DNA of 64,000 nucleotides from Paraburkholderia aspalathi. Lineage in GTDB: Bacteria > Pseudomonadota > Gammaproteobacteria > Burkholderiales > Burkholderiaceae. The translations under genes and the position numbers were made by a program. The DNA is taken from NCBI RefSeq assembly GCF_900116445.1, contig NZ_FPBH01000004.1, positions 62,001 to 126,000 of the forward strand, in the 5' to 3' direction. The notes below the pieces were generated by a model. The model made no database searches. It had not been told where the DNA came from and worked only from the letters and a program-made list of their open reading frames with translations. Shown in pieces: positions 54,868 to 64,000 of this stretch (the first letter of the stretch is position 1; each line of letters begins with the position of its first letter).

Positions 54868-55800
54868 TCACGCGGTCCGCGACAACGCGCGACGCGCCTC
54901 ATGCGCGCCGGTGCGCACCGCACGCCAGCGCGACAGCCTCAGGCTCGCCTGTTTCGACACCAGCGCAAGCGCGGCGTGCGTGAGGCCCGGATAAACGCGC
55001 GTGCCCACCAGCGTCCACCACCACCACGCAGTTTCGCGGCGCAGCGGCGGCAACTGGTCGCGCAGGATCAGGTGGAAGTTGAAGGCGGCGTTACGCAACG
55101 CCGCCATGGTTTGCGCGTCGCGCCGGTCGTCGTCGAAACGCTCGGCCGGGAAATGGTCGACGGCCACGCGCGGGTCGTACATCAGCTTCCAGCCGGCGTT
55201 CTTCACGGCGAGGCTGAAGGCCATGTCGTTATGAACCTGGGCACCCGCGCCACGCAGGCGCTGATCGAAACGGATCGTGCGGACCGCGTCGCGCCGGTAG
55301 CTCATGTTGGCGCCCTTCAGGATGTCGACTTCGCGTGCGCCGCCCACACCCAGGTGGTGATTGCCGATGATCTTGCCGTGCGCCGTGACCTTGCCGACCA
55401 GCGGCCGCTCGCCGTCGAGCACGCGGCCTTTTTCGTGCACCCAGTCGCGGCCGCCCAGCGCACCCAGGCGCGCGTCGCCTTCGAACGCGGCAGCAATCCG
55501 CTGGACCCAGTCGACGTGCGGCGCGGCGTCGTCGTCGGTGATCGCAATCACGTCGCCTTTGGCCGCATCCAGTCCGCGATTCAAAGCCGCGACCTGGCCC
55601 GGCACCTCCACCAACGCGACTGACAACGGCAACGTGCCCGGCACAGCGGGATCGCGCAGGCAGGTGTGGGTCGCTTCGTCGTCGGCGCGCGCGACCACCA
55701 CCACTTCGTCCGGCGCGCGCGACTGCCGTTGCAACGCCGCAAGGCAGCGCGCCAGGTCGGCCGGGCGGCGGTAGGTCGGAACCAGTACGGTGACTTTCAT
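54868..55800 (-). CDS. bceG: GT2-family glycosyltransferase
   Basis: A 310-residue GT-A enzyme. It starts VTVLVPTYRRPADLARCLAAL, has the DxD-like AITDDDAAPHVDW, and the acceptor-side WQ-like region is replaced by GGRDWVHEKG and ANMSYRRDAV. Likely an inverting transfer of GlcA or another sugar to the lipid carrier unit. It is 61 bp downstream of bceF and 109 bp upstream of the bceH start. Confidence 0.88.
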   Translation of the reverse strand: MKVTVLVPTYRRPADLARCLAALQRQSRAPDEVVVVARADDEATHTCLRDPAVPGTLPLSVALVEVPGQVAALNRGLDAAKGDVIAITDDDAAPHVDWVQRIAAAFEGDARLGALGGRDWVHEKGRVLDGERPLVGKVTAHGKIIGNHHLGVGGAREVDILKGANMSYRRDAVRTIRFDQRLRGAGAQVHNDMAFSLAVKNAGWKLMYDPRVAVDHFPAERFDDDRRDAQTMAALRNAAFNFHLILRDQLPPLRRETAWWWWTLVGTRVYPGLTHAALALVSKQASLRLSRWRAVRTGAHEARRALSRTA

Positions 55801-55861
55801 CGTGATGTCCTTTTCTATCGTGTTTGCGCTGGCATCAGCACACTGGGCTCAGCCTCGTGGC

Positions 55862-58084
55862 TCAGGTGCTCAGATATTCCTGGACCGCCGCATAGCCACG
55901 GTCGTAGCCGCCGCGCGAGCGCGCCGGCATACCGTTGAAGATGCCGCCCTGCACGTGCACGCCGGCGGCGCGCAGGCGCTTCAACGCCTCGGCAATCTCG
56001 CCTTCGTTATGCACGCCCGAACGCATCACGAAGAAGGTCGAACCGGCATAGGCGCCGATGATCGACGCATCGGTCACGGCCAGCACTGGCGGCGTGTCGA
56101 TGAGAATCACGTCGTAACGCTTGGCAAGGCCCTCCAGGTATTGCGGAAGACGCGGCGACATCAGCAGTTCCGACGGATTCGGCGGACGGCGGCCACACGA
56201 GATGAAGCTCAGGCCTTCGACGTTCGAGGCGCGGATCGCTTCTTCGAGCGAGATCTGCCCGCTCAGCAATTCCGACAGGCCGTTGTCCTGCGCGCCGCCC
56301 ACATAACGTTCGAGCGCACCGCGACGCATATCGCCGTCGATCATCAAGACGCGTTTGCCCGAATTCGCGAGCAGCACCGCCAGATTGACCGTCAGGAAGC
56401 TCTTGCCGACGCCGGCCATGGGGCCGGTCAGCATGACGATGCGGTTCTTCGCGTCCATCATCGTGAACTGCATGGACGTGCGCAGACTGCGCAGGCTCTC
56501 GATCGTGACGTCCTTCGGCCGCGCATCCGCCAGCACCGAACGCAGGCGTTCGCCGCCGCGCTGGAAGCTGCTTTCGAGCAGAGCCTGTTCGGCGCTTAAG
56601 GGCACGAGACCGTACACCGGCAGATGGAATGCGCGCTCGATATGGTCAGGGTCGTCGATGCCCTTGAACATATTGCGGCGCAGGAACACGAAGCCGGTGC
56701 CGCAGATCAGGCCCAGAATCACGGCTGCCGAGAGAATCAGCACCTTCTTCGGCTTGACCGGCGCACCCGGACGCATCGCCTGGTCAACGATATGCACGTT
56801 GCCGCCGGTACCGGCCTTCTGCACCGACAATTCCTGCACGCGGTTGAGCAGCAGCACGTAGATGTCTTCCGCCACCTTCGCATCGCGTTGCAACTGCACG
56901 GCCTTGACTTCGGTTGCCGGCAGATCGCGGAAGCGGTCAGCGTATTTGGCGCGTTGCGCCTCCAGTTCGGCCATCTGCTGGCGCGCGGCCACGAGCATCG
57001 GATGGTCGTCGCCGTAACGCTCGGTCAGTTGCGCCATCTGCAGACGCAAACCGGCGATCTGCTGCTCGTACTGCACGCTGCCTTCGAGGTAGACCTTGGC
57101 TTCATCGCTCGCATTGATCGAGCCGGATTGACGCTGGTAAGCGGTCAACGCGGCTTCGGCGCGTTCGAGATCGGCCTTCAGGCGCGGCTCTTCGCTCTTC
57201 AGGAAGTCGAGCATCTTGCTCGCGTCGACCTGCTTGTTCGACACGTGCTGACGGACATACGACTGCGCGAGCGCATTGGCCACCAGCGCGGCGTGCTCAG
57301 GACTCTTGTCTTCCAGCGAGATCTGGATCACGCCGGTCTGCTTGCCCTGCTCCTGCACGGTGATCGCCGACTGGAACGCGGTGATCGCGTCGAGGTCGTT
57401 AAAACGCGTCACGGTGAACTCTTCACCCGGCCGGGCCACCAGCTTGTTGACGAGGATCGTCACGCCGCCGCCCTGCTCCTGCTGGCCCACCTGGCCGCGC
57501 AGCAGCAGCGTGCCGTTCTTTGCGTAGAGCTCGTAGTGCTGTTCGTCGAACACCTTCATCGTCAGCTTCTCGCCTTCGAGCGCCGGCACCACGTCGAGCG
57601 AATCGATGTCAGCCTCTTCGCCGCCCCAGGCGTACGAAGCCAGACCCAGCCACGGCTGCGCCGGCTGGCCCGGCGTCGCCAGATGCGCCGCAATGCTGCC
57701 GAGCAGCGGAATCGTCTTCGGCACGACGCTGAAGTTCAGCTTCAGTTGCTGGACCACCGGGCCGACTACGCCGCGACTCTTGATGATTTCGATTTCGGCA
57801 TCGGTCGGCAGCGAAGTCGAGCCGGTGGTGATGGCCGCGCCCGTTTGCGTCTGCGTGAGCGCCTGCGAGGTGTTGTCGGACTGCTCGACCCGCACATGCG
57901 CATCGGCCGAATAGATCGGCTTGGCGAGGAAACAGTACGCGGCGGCCAGCGCGACGATCGCCGCGGCGATCGTGATCAGCCACCAGATGTCGTCGAGGAT
58001 CACCTGCACCAGTTGCCCGAGGACGACGTCCTCTTCTTCGGTCTTGATTGGACCGGCCATGTGTGGAGAGATTTGGTTGCTCAC
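55862..58084 (-). CDS. bceF: bacterial tyrosine autokinase / chain-length regulator (Wzc-like)
   Basis: A 740-residue inner-membrane BY-kinase. A Wzz domain lies between two membrane helices (about 30-52 and 445-470); the cytosolic kinase part has Walker A GPMAGVGKSF near 556, Walker A' LMIDGDMRRG and Walker B VILIDTPPV. The C-terminus carries the tyrosine cluster (GGYDRGY, QEYLST) for autophosphorylation. It works with the OPX protein BceE and phosphatase BceD. The GTG at 58084 (SNQISPH) was taken as the likely start by family length; an ATG at 58138 and an internal ATG at 58060 are alternatives. Confidence 0.9.
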   Translation of the reverse strand: MSNQISPHMAGPIKTEEEDVVLGQLVQVILDDIWWLITIAAAIVALAAAYCFLAKPIYSADAHVRVEQSDNTSQALTQTQTGAAITTGSTSLPTDAEIEIIKSRGVVGPVVQQLKLNFSVVPKTIPLLGSIAAHLATPGQPAQPWLGLASYAWGGEEADIDSLDVVPALEGEKLTMKVFDEQHYELYAKNGTLLLRGQVGQQEQGGGVTILVNKLVARPGEEFTVTRFNDLDAITAFQSAITVQEQGKQTGVIQISLEDKSPEHAALVANALAQSYVRQHVSNKQVDASKMLDFLKSEEPRLKADLERAEAALTAYQRQSGSINASDEAKVYLEGSVQYEQQIAGLRLQMAQLTERYGDDHPMLVAARQQMAELEAQRAKYADRFRDLPATEVKAVQLQRDAKVAEDIYVLLLNRVQELSVQKAGTGGNVHIVDQAMRPGAPVKPKKVLILSAAVILGLICGTGFVFLRRNMFKGIDDPDHIERAFHLPVYGLVPLSAEQALLESSFQRGGERLRSVLADARPKDVTIESLRSLRTSMQFTMMDAKNRIVMLTGPMAGVGKSFLTVNLAVLLANSGKRVLMIDGDMRRGALERYVGGAQDNGLSELLSGQISLEEAIRASNVEGLSFISCGRRPPNPSELLMSPRLPQYLEGLAKRYDVILIDTPPVLAVTDASIIGAYAGSTFFVMRSGVHNEGEIAEALKRLRAAGVHVQGGIFNGMPARSRGGYDRGYAAVQEYLST

Positions 58085-58172
58085 AATTCGATCCCGTTTC
58101 GGTTGCTTCGGCGTGGGCTTCAGCGGGTGCTCTGGCATGGGCTTGCGCGTTTGCCTCGGCGTTTGCTTCGGT

Positions 58173-58198
58173 CCCGCGCCCTTTGAGAGCGGCGCGGG
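58173..58198 (-). other. intercistronic hairpin between bceE and bceF
   Basis: CCCGCGCC (58173-58180) pairs with GGCGCGGG (58191-58198) around a 10-nt loop. It lies in the 137-bp gap between the bceE stop and the bceF start. It may tune relative levels of BceE and BceF by partial termination or mRNA stabilisation. There is no U-run. Confidence 0.45.
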
Positions 58199-58221
58199 CC
58201 TGTCGACGGCTCAGACAGTAG

Positions 58222-59442
58222 TTATCTCGTCAACTGCTTCAGGTAGAACAACGTCTGTACGCTCGGCAGGACTTGCTGCAACACACGGTTGAACGTGGTC
58301 GAAGCGGCGGTGCCCACATACACGACATCCATCGGCTGCAACTGGAACTGGGACGACAGCATGATCGCGTCGGGCTGCGTCATGTCGAGGCGGTACACGT
58401 CCGGCGTGGTCGGATGCTCGCGCATGCCGCGCATCACGAAGATCTGGCGCGGATTGGCGTCCGTGTCGAGAATGCCGCCCGCCTGGGTCAGCGCGTCGGC
58501 GATCGTCAGGCGGCCCTTCACCATCGGCAGCTGGATCGGCGTCTTCACTTCGCCCATCACGAAGATGCGGCTGTCGTTGTGATCCGGCACGTTGATCACG
58601 TCGCCGTTTTGCAGCATGACGTTCTGCGTGGTGTCGCCCTGGTCGAGCATGCGGTTGGCGTCGAGCACGTACAGCTTGTTGTTGCGCGTGAGACGCACGC
58701 GCTGGATGTCGGCGTCGCTGTTGGTGCCGCCCGAGCGCGTGATCGCGTCGACCAGCGTGAGCGGCACGTCGCTGATGGCGAGCGGGCCCGGCGTCTTCAC
58801 GTCGCCGGTCACCTGCACTTTCTGGCCGCGGTACGACAGCACGCGCACGTCGACCTGCGGATTGCGGATGTAGCGCACGAGGCCGGAGCTCAACTGATCG
58901 CGCACTTCGCCCACGGTTTTGCCCGCGGCCTTGATGCGGCCGACGAACGGGAAAAAGATCGTGCCGTCGGGGGCAATCGTCTGGCCGTACGGATCGGCCT
59001 GGCCCGGCAGCGCGGCGGTATACGGCTGCTGCAAGGCGCCGCCGATCGACTGCGTGGTGTTGCCGCCCGCGGACAGCGTGCTGCCCTGCGGGGTGGTCAA
59101 TTCCGGGTGGTCCCACACGGTGATGCCGAGAATGTCCTGCGGCGAGAGCCGGTACACGTACTGCGACGGATCGCTATAGTGCGAAGTCGGCAGCGCCTGT
59201 TGCGCGGCAGTGGCTTGCGCCTGAGCTTGCGCCGCCACCAGCGGGCCGTCGATCAGATGCACCGGATAGGTTTCGTTAGCTTGCTGACTCTGGTGCTGGC
59301 CGTCGTCTTTCAGACGGGACGTGTCGAGATAATTGCCAGGTGCGGTAGCGCAGGCCGACAGAAAGGACGTCAGCAAAAGCGTGGCGGCGAGTTTCGAATT
59401 GACGTTCGCGAATGTGTGTGCAGTGCGTTTTTTCATCAGCAT
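58222..59442 (-). CDS. bceE: outer-membrane polysaccharide export lipoprotein (Wza/OPX)
   Basis: A 406-residue outer-membrane exporter. A lipoprotein signal ends at Cys31 (LTSFLSAC). The polysaccharide export motif region (YRLSPQDILGITVWDHPELT, ending GTIFFPFVGRIKAAGKT) and two SLBB-like domains (VQVTGDVKTPGPLAISDVPL, IFVMGEVKTPIQLPMVKGRL) follow. It forms the channel through which the polymer leaves the cell. Its ATG lies within the last codons of bceD, showing translational coupling; ATG 59436 overlaps the bceD stop as TGATG, and ATG 59457 is also in frame. Confidence 0.92.
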   Translation of the reverse strand: MLMKKRTAHTFANVNSKLAATLLLTSFLSACATAPGNYLDTSRLKDDGQHQSQQANETYPVHLIDGPLVAAQAQAQATAAQQALPTSHYSDPSQYVYRLSPQDILGITVWDHPELTTPQGSTLSAGGNTTQSIGGALQQPYTAALPGQADPYGQTIAPDGTIFFPFVGRIKAAGKTVGEVRDQLSSGLVRYIRNPQVDVRVLSYRGQKVQVTGDVKTPGPLAISDVPLTLVDAITRSGGTNSDADIQRVRLTRNNKLYVLDANRMLDQGDTTQNVMLQNGDVINVPDHNDSRIFVMGEVKTPIQLPMVKGRLTIADALTQAGGILDTDANPRQIFVMRGMREHPTTPDVYRLDMTQPDAIMLSSQFQLQPMDVVYVGTAASTTFNRVLQQVLPSVQTLFYLKQLTR

Positions 59443-59891
59443 ATTTTCTTCAGCCATCCCATGACCAGGTGTTCGATGAGCACGAGACTCTCCCTATAGT
59501 CGGCTTCCTTGCCGCCGTGCGGATCGGCGACGTCGGAATCGTCTTCCCACTTGCCGAGCGGATAGACCTTGCCGCGCGAAGCCGGATCGAGCGCTTCAAC
59601 CGCGCTCACCTGCGAGCGCTCGCTGACGAGTACGAGATCGGCTGCGCGCACGAGCTGGCGGTCGAGGCGCCGCGAATAGTGGATGCCGGAGGCGACGCCC
59701 TGCTCGGCGAGCAGGCGCCGCATCACCGGGTCCATGGCGTGGCCGTTGGTGGCGCGGAGACCCGCCGAATGAAACGCGATCGGCGCTGAGGACGGCCGCG
59801 ACGGCGCGCGCTGCCGGGCCTTGAACAGCATCTCGGCTGCGGGCGAACGGCACACGTTGGCGTGGCAGACGATCAGAACGTTGGCGAACAT
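59436..59891 (-). CDS. bceD: low-molecular-weight protein tyrosine phosphatase
   Basis: A 151-residue cytosolic phosphatase that dephosphorylates the BceF tyrosine cluster. The P-loop Cys9-x5-Arg15 lies in VCHANVCRSPAAE; the general-acid Asp lies in VADPHGGKEADY. The ATG at 59891 has an AAGGAG site; the longer frame to 59951 was not used. It ends overlapping bceE. The phosphatase/kinase pair is usual for Wzy-dependent capsule systems. Confidence 0.93.
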   Translation of the reverse strand: MFANVLIVCHANVCRSPAAEMLFKARQRAPSRPSSAPIAFHSAGLRATNGHAMDPVMRRLLAEQGVASGIHYSRRLDRQLVRAADLVLVSERSQVSAVEALDPASRGKVYPLGKWEDDSDVADPHGGKEADYRESLVLIEHLVMGWLKKIC

Positions 59892-59952
59892 GGCGGGCTC
59901 CTTAGTGAGGCTTTGGCTACACGGCGGCTTATTGGCCAACTCATTGGCCAAC

Positions 59953-61398
59953 TTACTGGCCGACCTCGGCCGTATCGGCCGCGTCTACCGTGACCGGCAG
60001 GCCGTTCGCACCGACTTTCGCCGGCGCATTGCGCAGCGCGTGCTGACGGCCGATCGCGTGATACTCGATACCGAGTTCGAGCAGCGCGTCCGGTTCGTAC
60101 AGATTGCGGCCGTCGAAAATCAGCGGCGTGGTGAGGCTCTCCTTGAGCGAACCGAAGTCCGGACTCTTGAAGACCTTCCATTCGGTGAGGATTACCAGTG
60201 CATCGGCACCCTCGGCCGCTTCCATCTCTTCATTCACGAACGACAGGCGCGCATGCTGTTGCGGCACGTCCTTCAGATCGAGTGCGAACACGCGCTTCGA
60301 TTCGTCGATCGCGACCGGATCGTAGGCCTTCACGCGTGCGCCGCGGCGCAACAGTTCGGCGATCAGCGGGCGGCTCGGCGCTTCGCGCATGTCGTCGGTA
60401 TTCGGCTTGAACGCGAGGCCCCACACGCCGAAGGTGCGATCCGACAGGTCTTCGCCCAGACGGTCGACGATCTTCTGCGCAAGGATCTTTTTCTGCGTGT
60501 CGTTGACGGCTTCCACCGCTTCGAGAATGCGCAGATTGGCCTTGTGGTCGGCTGCCGTGCGAATCAGCGCCTGCACGTCTTTCGGGAAGCACGAGCCGCC
60601 GTAACCGCAACCGGCATACAGGAAGTCGTAGCCGATGCGCGGATCGGAACCGATGCCGCGGCGCACCGCTTCGATATCCGCGCCGACGCGGTCGGCCAGA
60701 TTCGCGAGTTCGTTCATGTACGAGATACGCGTGGCGAGCATCGCGTTAGCCGCGTACTTGGTGAACTCGGCCGAACGCACGTCCATGTACAGCGTGCGTT
60801 CGCGATTGCGGTTGAACGGCGCATAGAGGCGCTTCATCAGCTCGCGTGCTTTTTCGCCCGGCACGTCTTCGTCGCAGCCGAGCACGATACGGTCGGGGCG
60901 CGTGAAATCTTCCACGGCCGCGCCTTCTTTCAGGAATTCCGGATTCGACACCACGGAGAACATGTGGCTCGCGTTGCGCGCGGCCAGTTCCTCGGCGATC
61001 ACGTCGCGCACGCGCGAAGCCGTGCCGACCGGCACCGTCGATTTGTCGACGATTACCTTGAAGCCCGTCATATGGCGGCCGATATTGCGCGCGGCGGCCA
61101 GCACGTATTGCAGGTCGGCGGAACCGTCTTCGTCGGAGGGCGTGCCCACCGCGATGAACTGGATGTCGCCGTGCGCGACCGCGGCCTCGATGTCGGTCGA
61201 AAACTTGAGGCGGCCGGCCTTGCGATTGCGCGCAATGATTTCCTGCAGACCCGGTTCATGGATCGGCACGCCGCCGTTGTTGAGCACGTCGATCTTGCGT
61301 TGATCGACGTCGAGACAGAACACGTCGTGGCCGATGTCGGCGAGACATGCGCCCGTTACGAGGCCTACGTAGCCACTACCGATGATCGTCAGGTTCAT
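59953..61398 (-). CDS. bceC: UDP-glucose 6-dehydrogenase
   Basis: A 481-residue cytosolic enzyme oxidising UDP-Glc to UDP-GlcA with two NAD+. The N-terminal Rossmann motif [15 protein letters not shown] (residues 7-21), the catalytic Cys in YGGSCFPKD, and [20 protein letters not shown] of the C-terminal domain are visible. The C-terminal ~30 residues form an extra low-complexity tail. It provides UDP-GlcA, a sugar of the cepacian repeat unit. It lies 62 bp after bceB. Confidence 0.95.
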   Translation of the reverse strand: MNLTIIGSGYVGLVTGACLADIGHDVFCLDVDQRKIDVLNNGGVPIHEPGLQEIIARNRKAGRLKFSTDIEAAVAHGDIQFIAVGTPSDEDGSADLQYVLAAARNIGRHMTGFKVIVDKSTVPVGTASRVRDVIAEELAARNASHMFSVVSNPEFLKEGAAVEDFTRPDRIVLGCDEDVPGEKARELMKRLYAPFNRNRERTLYMDVRSAEFTKYAANAMLATRISYMNELANLADRVGADIEAVRRGIGSDPRIGYDFLYAGCGYGGSCFPKDVQALIRTAADHKANLRILEAVEAVNDTQKKILAQKIVDRLGEDLSDRTFGVWGLAFKPNTDDMREAPSRPLIAELLRRGARVKAYDPVAIDESKRVFALDLKDVPQQHARLSFVNEEMEAAEGADALVILTEWKVFKSPDFGSLKESLTTPLIFDGRNLYEPDALLELGIEYHAIGRQHALRNAPAKVGANGLPVTVDAADTAEVGQ

Positions 61399-61460
61399 GT
61401 ATTACACCTCGGAAAATGGAGTTGATTCGGGAGAGCGGCCGCGCGTTGCGCGGCTGCGCC

Positions 61461-62858
61461 TCAATATGCGTTGCTGCCCACAAAGCCCTTCCACAGCGTC
61501 AGCACGACGATCTTGATGTCGAGCCAGAAGGTCCAGTGCTGCATGTAGTACAGATCGAGCTTGACGCGGCCCATCATCTTTTCGATGCGATCGGTTTCGC
61601 CGCGATAGCCGTTGATCTGCGCCCACCCGGTGATGCCCGGCTTGATCCGGTAACGGTGCATGTAGCCCTTCACCAGATCCTTGTAGATGTCGTCGTGTTC
61701 GAGCGCGTGCGGACGCGGACCCACGACCGACATCTCGCCGCGCAACACGTTGATGAACTGCGGCAATTCGTCGAGGCTGGTGCGCCGCAGGAACGCGCCG
61801 ACCGCGGTGATGCGCGGATCGCGCCGGGTCGCCTGGGTGATCTTGCCGGCCTCTTCCTTGTGCATCTTCATCGAGCGAAACTTGTAGATCTCGAACTGGT
61901 TGCCGTCGATGCCCTTGCGCTTCTGGCGGAAGAACACCGGGCCCGGCGAGCTCACCTTCACCATCACCGCGATCACCAGCATCACCGGCGACAGCGCTGT
62001 CAATGCCGCCAGCGCGAACAGCCGGTCGAAGATGCGCTTGGGCAGCACGCGCAGATCGGTGATCGGCGAGGCGGCCAGGTTGATCGCCGGCACACCGAGC
62101 AGGTCCACCATCGGCTGATTGAAGAGCGTGAGGCTGCGAACGTCCGGAATGAAGCGGATGTTCACGAAGTCATTCTTCAGGTCCATCACGAAGCGATGGA
62201 TCGCCTTCTCCTTCGAGATCGGCAGCGCGAGCCACAGTTCGCGAATCGCGCGCTGACGCACTAGTTGAAGCATCCGCGAGTAGTCGCGCTCGACCGGCAC
62301 GCCTTCGATCGCATCGCTCGCATCCGGATCTTCATACGGGTTGATCGTGCCCTCCTCGTCGAACAGCACGACGGGGCTAAAGCCAGCTTCCGGGCGGCTG
62401 CGCATCTGTTCGATCAGGAAGCGCCCATACGGCGCGCCGCCGACGATCGCCACCGCGCGCTGATTGAAGCCTTCGCGGCGCAGTCCGCGCAGGATCGAAT
62501 AGACGATCACCTTGGTGACGATCAGCAGCACGATCGTGGCGATCGCCCAGTAAAACAGCCACAGACGCGACAGGCTGTCCGAACGGTGCAGGCTGAAGCT
62601 GATCAGGATGCCGGTGATCTCCACCATCACCCAGCCGCCCGCAACGCGGCACAGCAGGTCGTACAGCGGCTTGCCGCGCCACGACTGATAGATCCCGAGC
62701 GCAGGGAAGAACACCACCACGAGCAGGCAGTCGAACGCGAGCGACACGCTTTGGACGTCGTCCAGCCACACCAATTTCCCGCTGTGCACGGCCGTCGCGA
62801 TAGCCGCGCCGAGCGCGACCATGGCGATGTCGATGATTCTCGATAGAACGCTCAGCAT
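61461..62858 (-). CDS. bceB: undecaprenyl-phosphate glucose phosphotransferase (initiating)
   Basis: A 465-residue inner-membrane enzyme that starts repeat-unit synthesis by placing glucose-1-phosphate on undecaprenyl phosphate. About four N-terminal helices, a cytosolic CoA-binding-like domain and a C-terminal bacterial sugar transferase domain are visible. The last has [21 protein letters not shown] (helix), [18 protein letters not shown], and [30 protein letters not shown] site precedes the ATG. It is the first gene of the minus-strand operon and is divergent from bceA. Confidence 0.94.
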   Translation of the reverse strand: MLSVLSRIIDIAMVALGAAIATAVHSGKLVWLDDVQSVSLAFDCLLVVVFFPALGIYQSWRGKPLYDLLCRVAGGWVMVEITGILISFSLHRSDSLSRLWLFYWAIATIVLLIVTKVIVYSILRGLRREGFNQRAVAIVGGAPYGRFLIEQMRSRPEAGFSPVVLFDEEGTINPYEDPDASDAIEGVPVERDYSRMLQLVRQRAIRELWLALPISKEKAIHRFVMDLKNDFVNIRFIPDVRSLTLFNQPMVDLLGVPAINLAASPITDLRVLPKRIFDRLFALAALTALSPVMLVIAVMVKVSSPGPVFFRQKRKGIDGNQFEIYKFRSMKMHKEEAGKITQATRRDPRITAVGAFLRRTSLDELPQFINVLRGEMSVVGPRPHALEHDDIYKDLVKGYMHRYRIKPGITGWAQINGYRGETDRIEKMMGRVKLDLYYMQHWTFWLDIKIVVLTLWKGFVGSNAY

Positions 62859-63505
62859 GAGCTGCCCCTCAGTTCGTCAGTCAAGTGCCATCCGTTGGTT
62901 GGTTGAATTCCCGTCACACTCATCACGTCCTGCCACCGGGAGCGCAACGCCGGTATTCGCGCCCGCAGATCGATGCGCGGCGCGAAACTGATTGACCCGG
63001 TGTTAATTACCCTGCCGCTTTCCGGATTAAAAAAATTCCTGAACGGACGATCCGGAAAACAGGTGTCGAAATGAGTGAATACCCTTGTACAGGTATAGAT
63101 AAAGCGGTATTAAAATTCGGACTGCAAGACAGCAAAATATCTCAAAATGTATCGGTCATTTTTTCGATATTTTTTCGGAATTTTGCGCGGCAATTGTTAC
63201 CGATTTCGCGTTTGAGAGGCCGGTTTCTTGCCTTTCTGGAAGCGGATGTGAGCCAGGCTGTCCGTTTTCCTACGAAGCTTACGCCCCGCCTTTCGTCCCC
63301 ATTCTGCGTCATTCCGCCGGATAAAAAAATCACCTGTTATTTTTTTCGGGTAATTTTTCTTTTTTAAAAATTGGCCGGACATTTTTTCTTCACGAAACAG
63401 CCAATTTTATTAGACGGTTTATATAGTTTCTATTTAACGCGCTTTTATTCATTCTTTACTTCGTGATAAAACTCGACGCATTCACCCAGCCTCGAGGAGT
63501 CCATC
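62859..63505. other. 647-bp divergent promoter region, A+T-rich
   Basis: Region between bceB (minus) and bceA (plus). From about 63030 to 63480 it is strikingly A/T-rich with repeated T-runs and TTTTTTCG motifs. No gene is convincing; a 98-codon frame at 63071-63367 has Phe/Lys-rich low-complexity content and no ribosome-binding site. It must contain the main promoters of the exopolysaccharide operon, but no -35/-10 pair stands out enough to call. Confidence 0.6.
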
Positions 63506-64000
63506 ATGACAGCTCCGGTTACGGCCACACCTGCCGACACCCGGTCCACGCAAGCTATGCACCTAAACGTCAAGCTCAAAGTTCATCCCGTGATTCTGGC
63601 GGGCGGCTCCGGTACACGCTTGTGGCCGATGTCGCGCGAGCAGCATCCGAAACAGCTGATTGGCCTGCTCGGCGACGACTCGCTGCTGCAGTCGACCACG
63701 CGCCGGCTCGACGGGCTCGAAACGGGCCATCCGCTTGCGGAGCAACTCGTCGTGGTGGCCAATGAAGAACAGCGCTTCACCACAGCCGAGCAATTGCGGA
63801 CGAGCGGCAAGCCGACCCGGCTGATTCTCGAGCCCGCCGGCCGGGATACGGCGCCGGCGCTAACGGTGGCCGCGCTTTCGATCGCCGCGCAGGACGAGGA
63901 CGGCATCATGGTCGTGATGCCCGCCGATCACGCGGTAACCGACAGCGCAGGTTTTCATGCAGCGGTGGCGGCCGGCGTGCAGCATGCGGCAGCCGGCCAT
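63506..64000 (+). CDS. bceA: mannose-1-phosphate guanylyltransferase/mannose-6-phosphate isomerase, N-terminal part
   Basis: The gene is cut by the right window edge; 165 residues are visible. The nucleotidyltransferase signature ILAGGSGTRLWPMSRE, the following QHPKQLIGLLGDDSLLQ, and EPAGRDTAPAL with VVMPADHAV are those of GDP-mannose pyrophosphorylase of the bifunctional (AlgA/ManC type) family. A GAGGAG site lies six bases before the ATG. The first 26 residues are a Thr/Ala-rich extension. It should make GDP-Man, the precursor for bceN. The isomerase half is outside the window. Confidence 0.93.
   Translation, partial: MTAPVTATPADTRSTQAMHLNVKLKVHPVILAGGSGTRLWPMSREQHPKQLIGLLGDDSLLQSTTRRLDGLETGHPLAEQLVVVANEEQRFTTAEQLRTSGKPTRLILEPAGRDTAPALTVAALSIAAQDEDGIMVVMPADHAVTDSAGFHAAVAAGVQHAAAGH

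Noticed and set aside
63071..63367. 98-codon frame in the bceA-bceB intergenic region
   Set aside because: No ribosome-binding site, Phe/Lys-rich composition following from A/T runs, no resemblance to any protein known to me.

Overview
The window reads as chromosomal DNA of a Burkholderiales bacterium, most likely Paraburkholderia or another member of Burkholderia sensu lato. The basis is two Burkholderia-type 16-strand porins, G/C-ending codons in almost all genes, and an exopolysaccharide locus whose gene content and order match the cepacian (bce) genes of this group. No rRNA, tRNA, CRISPR array, prophage or insertion sequence was found.

Layout. 1-1150: the end of tam and a small helical protein. 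1231-10.5 kb: a porin and a primary-amine catabolism unit made of an APC permease, an AraC-type regulator, a copper amine oxidase, a degenerate MFS-like protein and a phenylacetaldehyde-type dehydrogenase. Nearly identical operator/promoter elements precede the permease and the oxidase. 10.6-18.9 kb: a LysR regulator, then a minus-strand catabolic module (aldehyde dehydrogenase, MFS transporter, enolase-superfamily enzyme, GMC oxidoreductase) divergent from a second porin; its substrate is unknown. 19.0-21.0 kb: a two-gene AbiEi/AbiEii-like toxin-antitoxin pair behind a duplicated operator. 21.0-21.9 kb: an ArsR/SRPBCC pair.

22.0-32.6 kb is nitrate assimilation: nirB, nirD, a nitrate reductase fused to a CysJ-like flavoprotein, a nitrate transporter, and a soluble PilJ-domain protein. 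Upstream of nirB the sequence shows two NtrC-type sites, a consensus sigma-54 promoter and a transcribed leader. The leader holds a hairpin with an ANTAR-type hexaloop followed by a strong intrinsic terminator, which suggests dual control by nitrogen limitation and by nitrate. 32.6-36.6 kb: a MOSC protein, a GlcG/HbpS-like protein and malate synthase G.

36.6-64 kb is an exopolysaccharide superlocus. From left to right it holds galU, a small membrane protein, an acyltransferase, a fused double glycosyltransferase, a Wzx flippase, a secreted NHL-repeat protein, an acyltransferase coupled to an SGNH hydrolase, GDP-mannose dehydratase, and then the bceK-to-bceB operon (glycosyltransferases, Wzy, BY-kinase, OPX lipoprotein, phosphatase, UDP-glucose dehydrogenase, initiating glucosyl-phosphate transferase) divergent from bceA. 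Together these make the nucleotide sugars (UDP-Glc, UDP-GlcA, GDP-Man, GDP-Rha), assemble and acylate the repeat unit, and flip, polymerise and export it.
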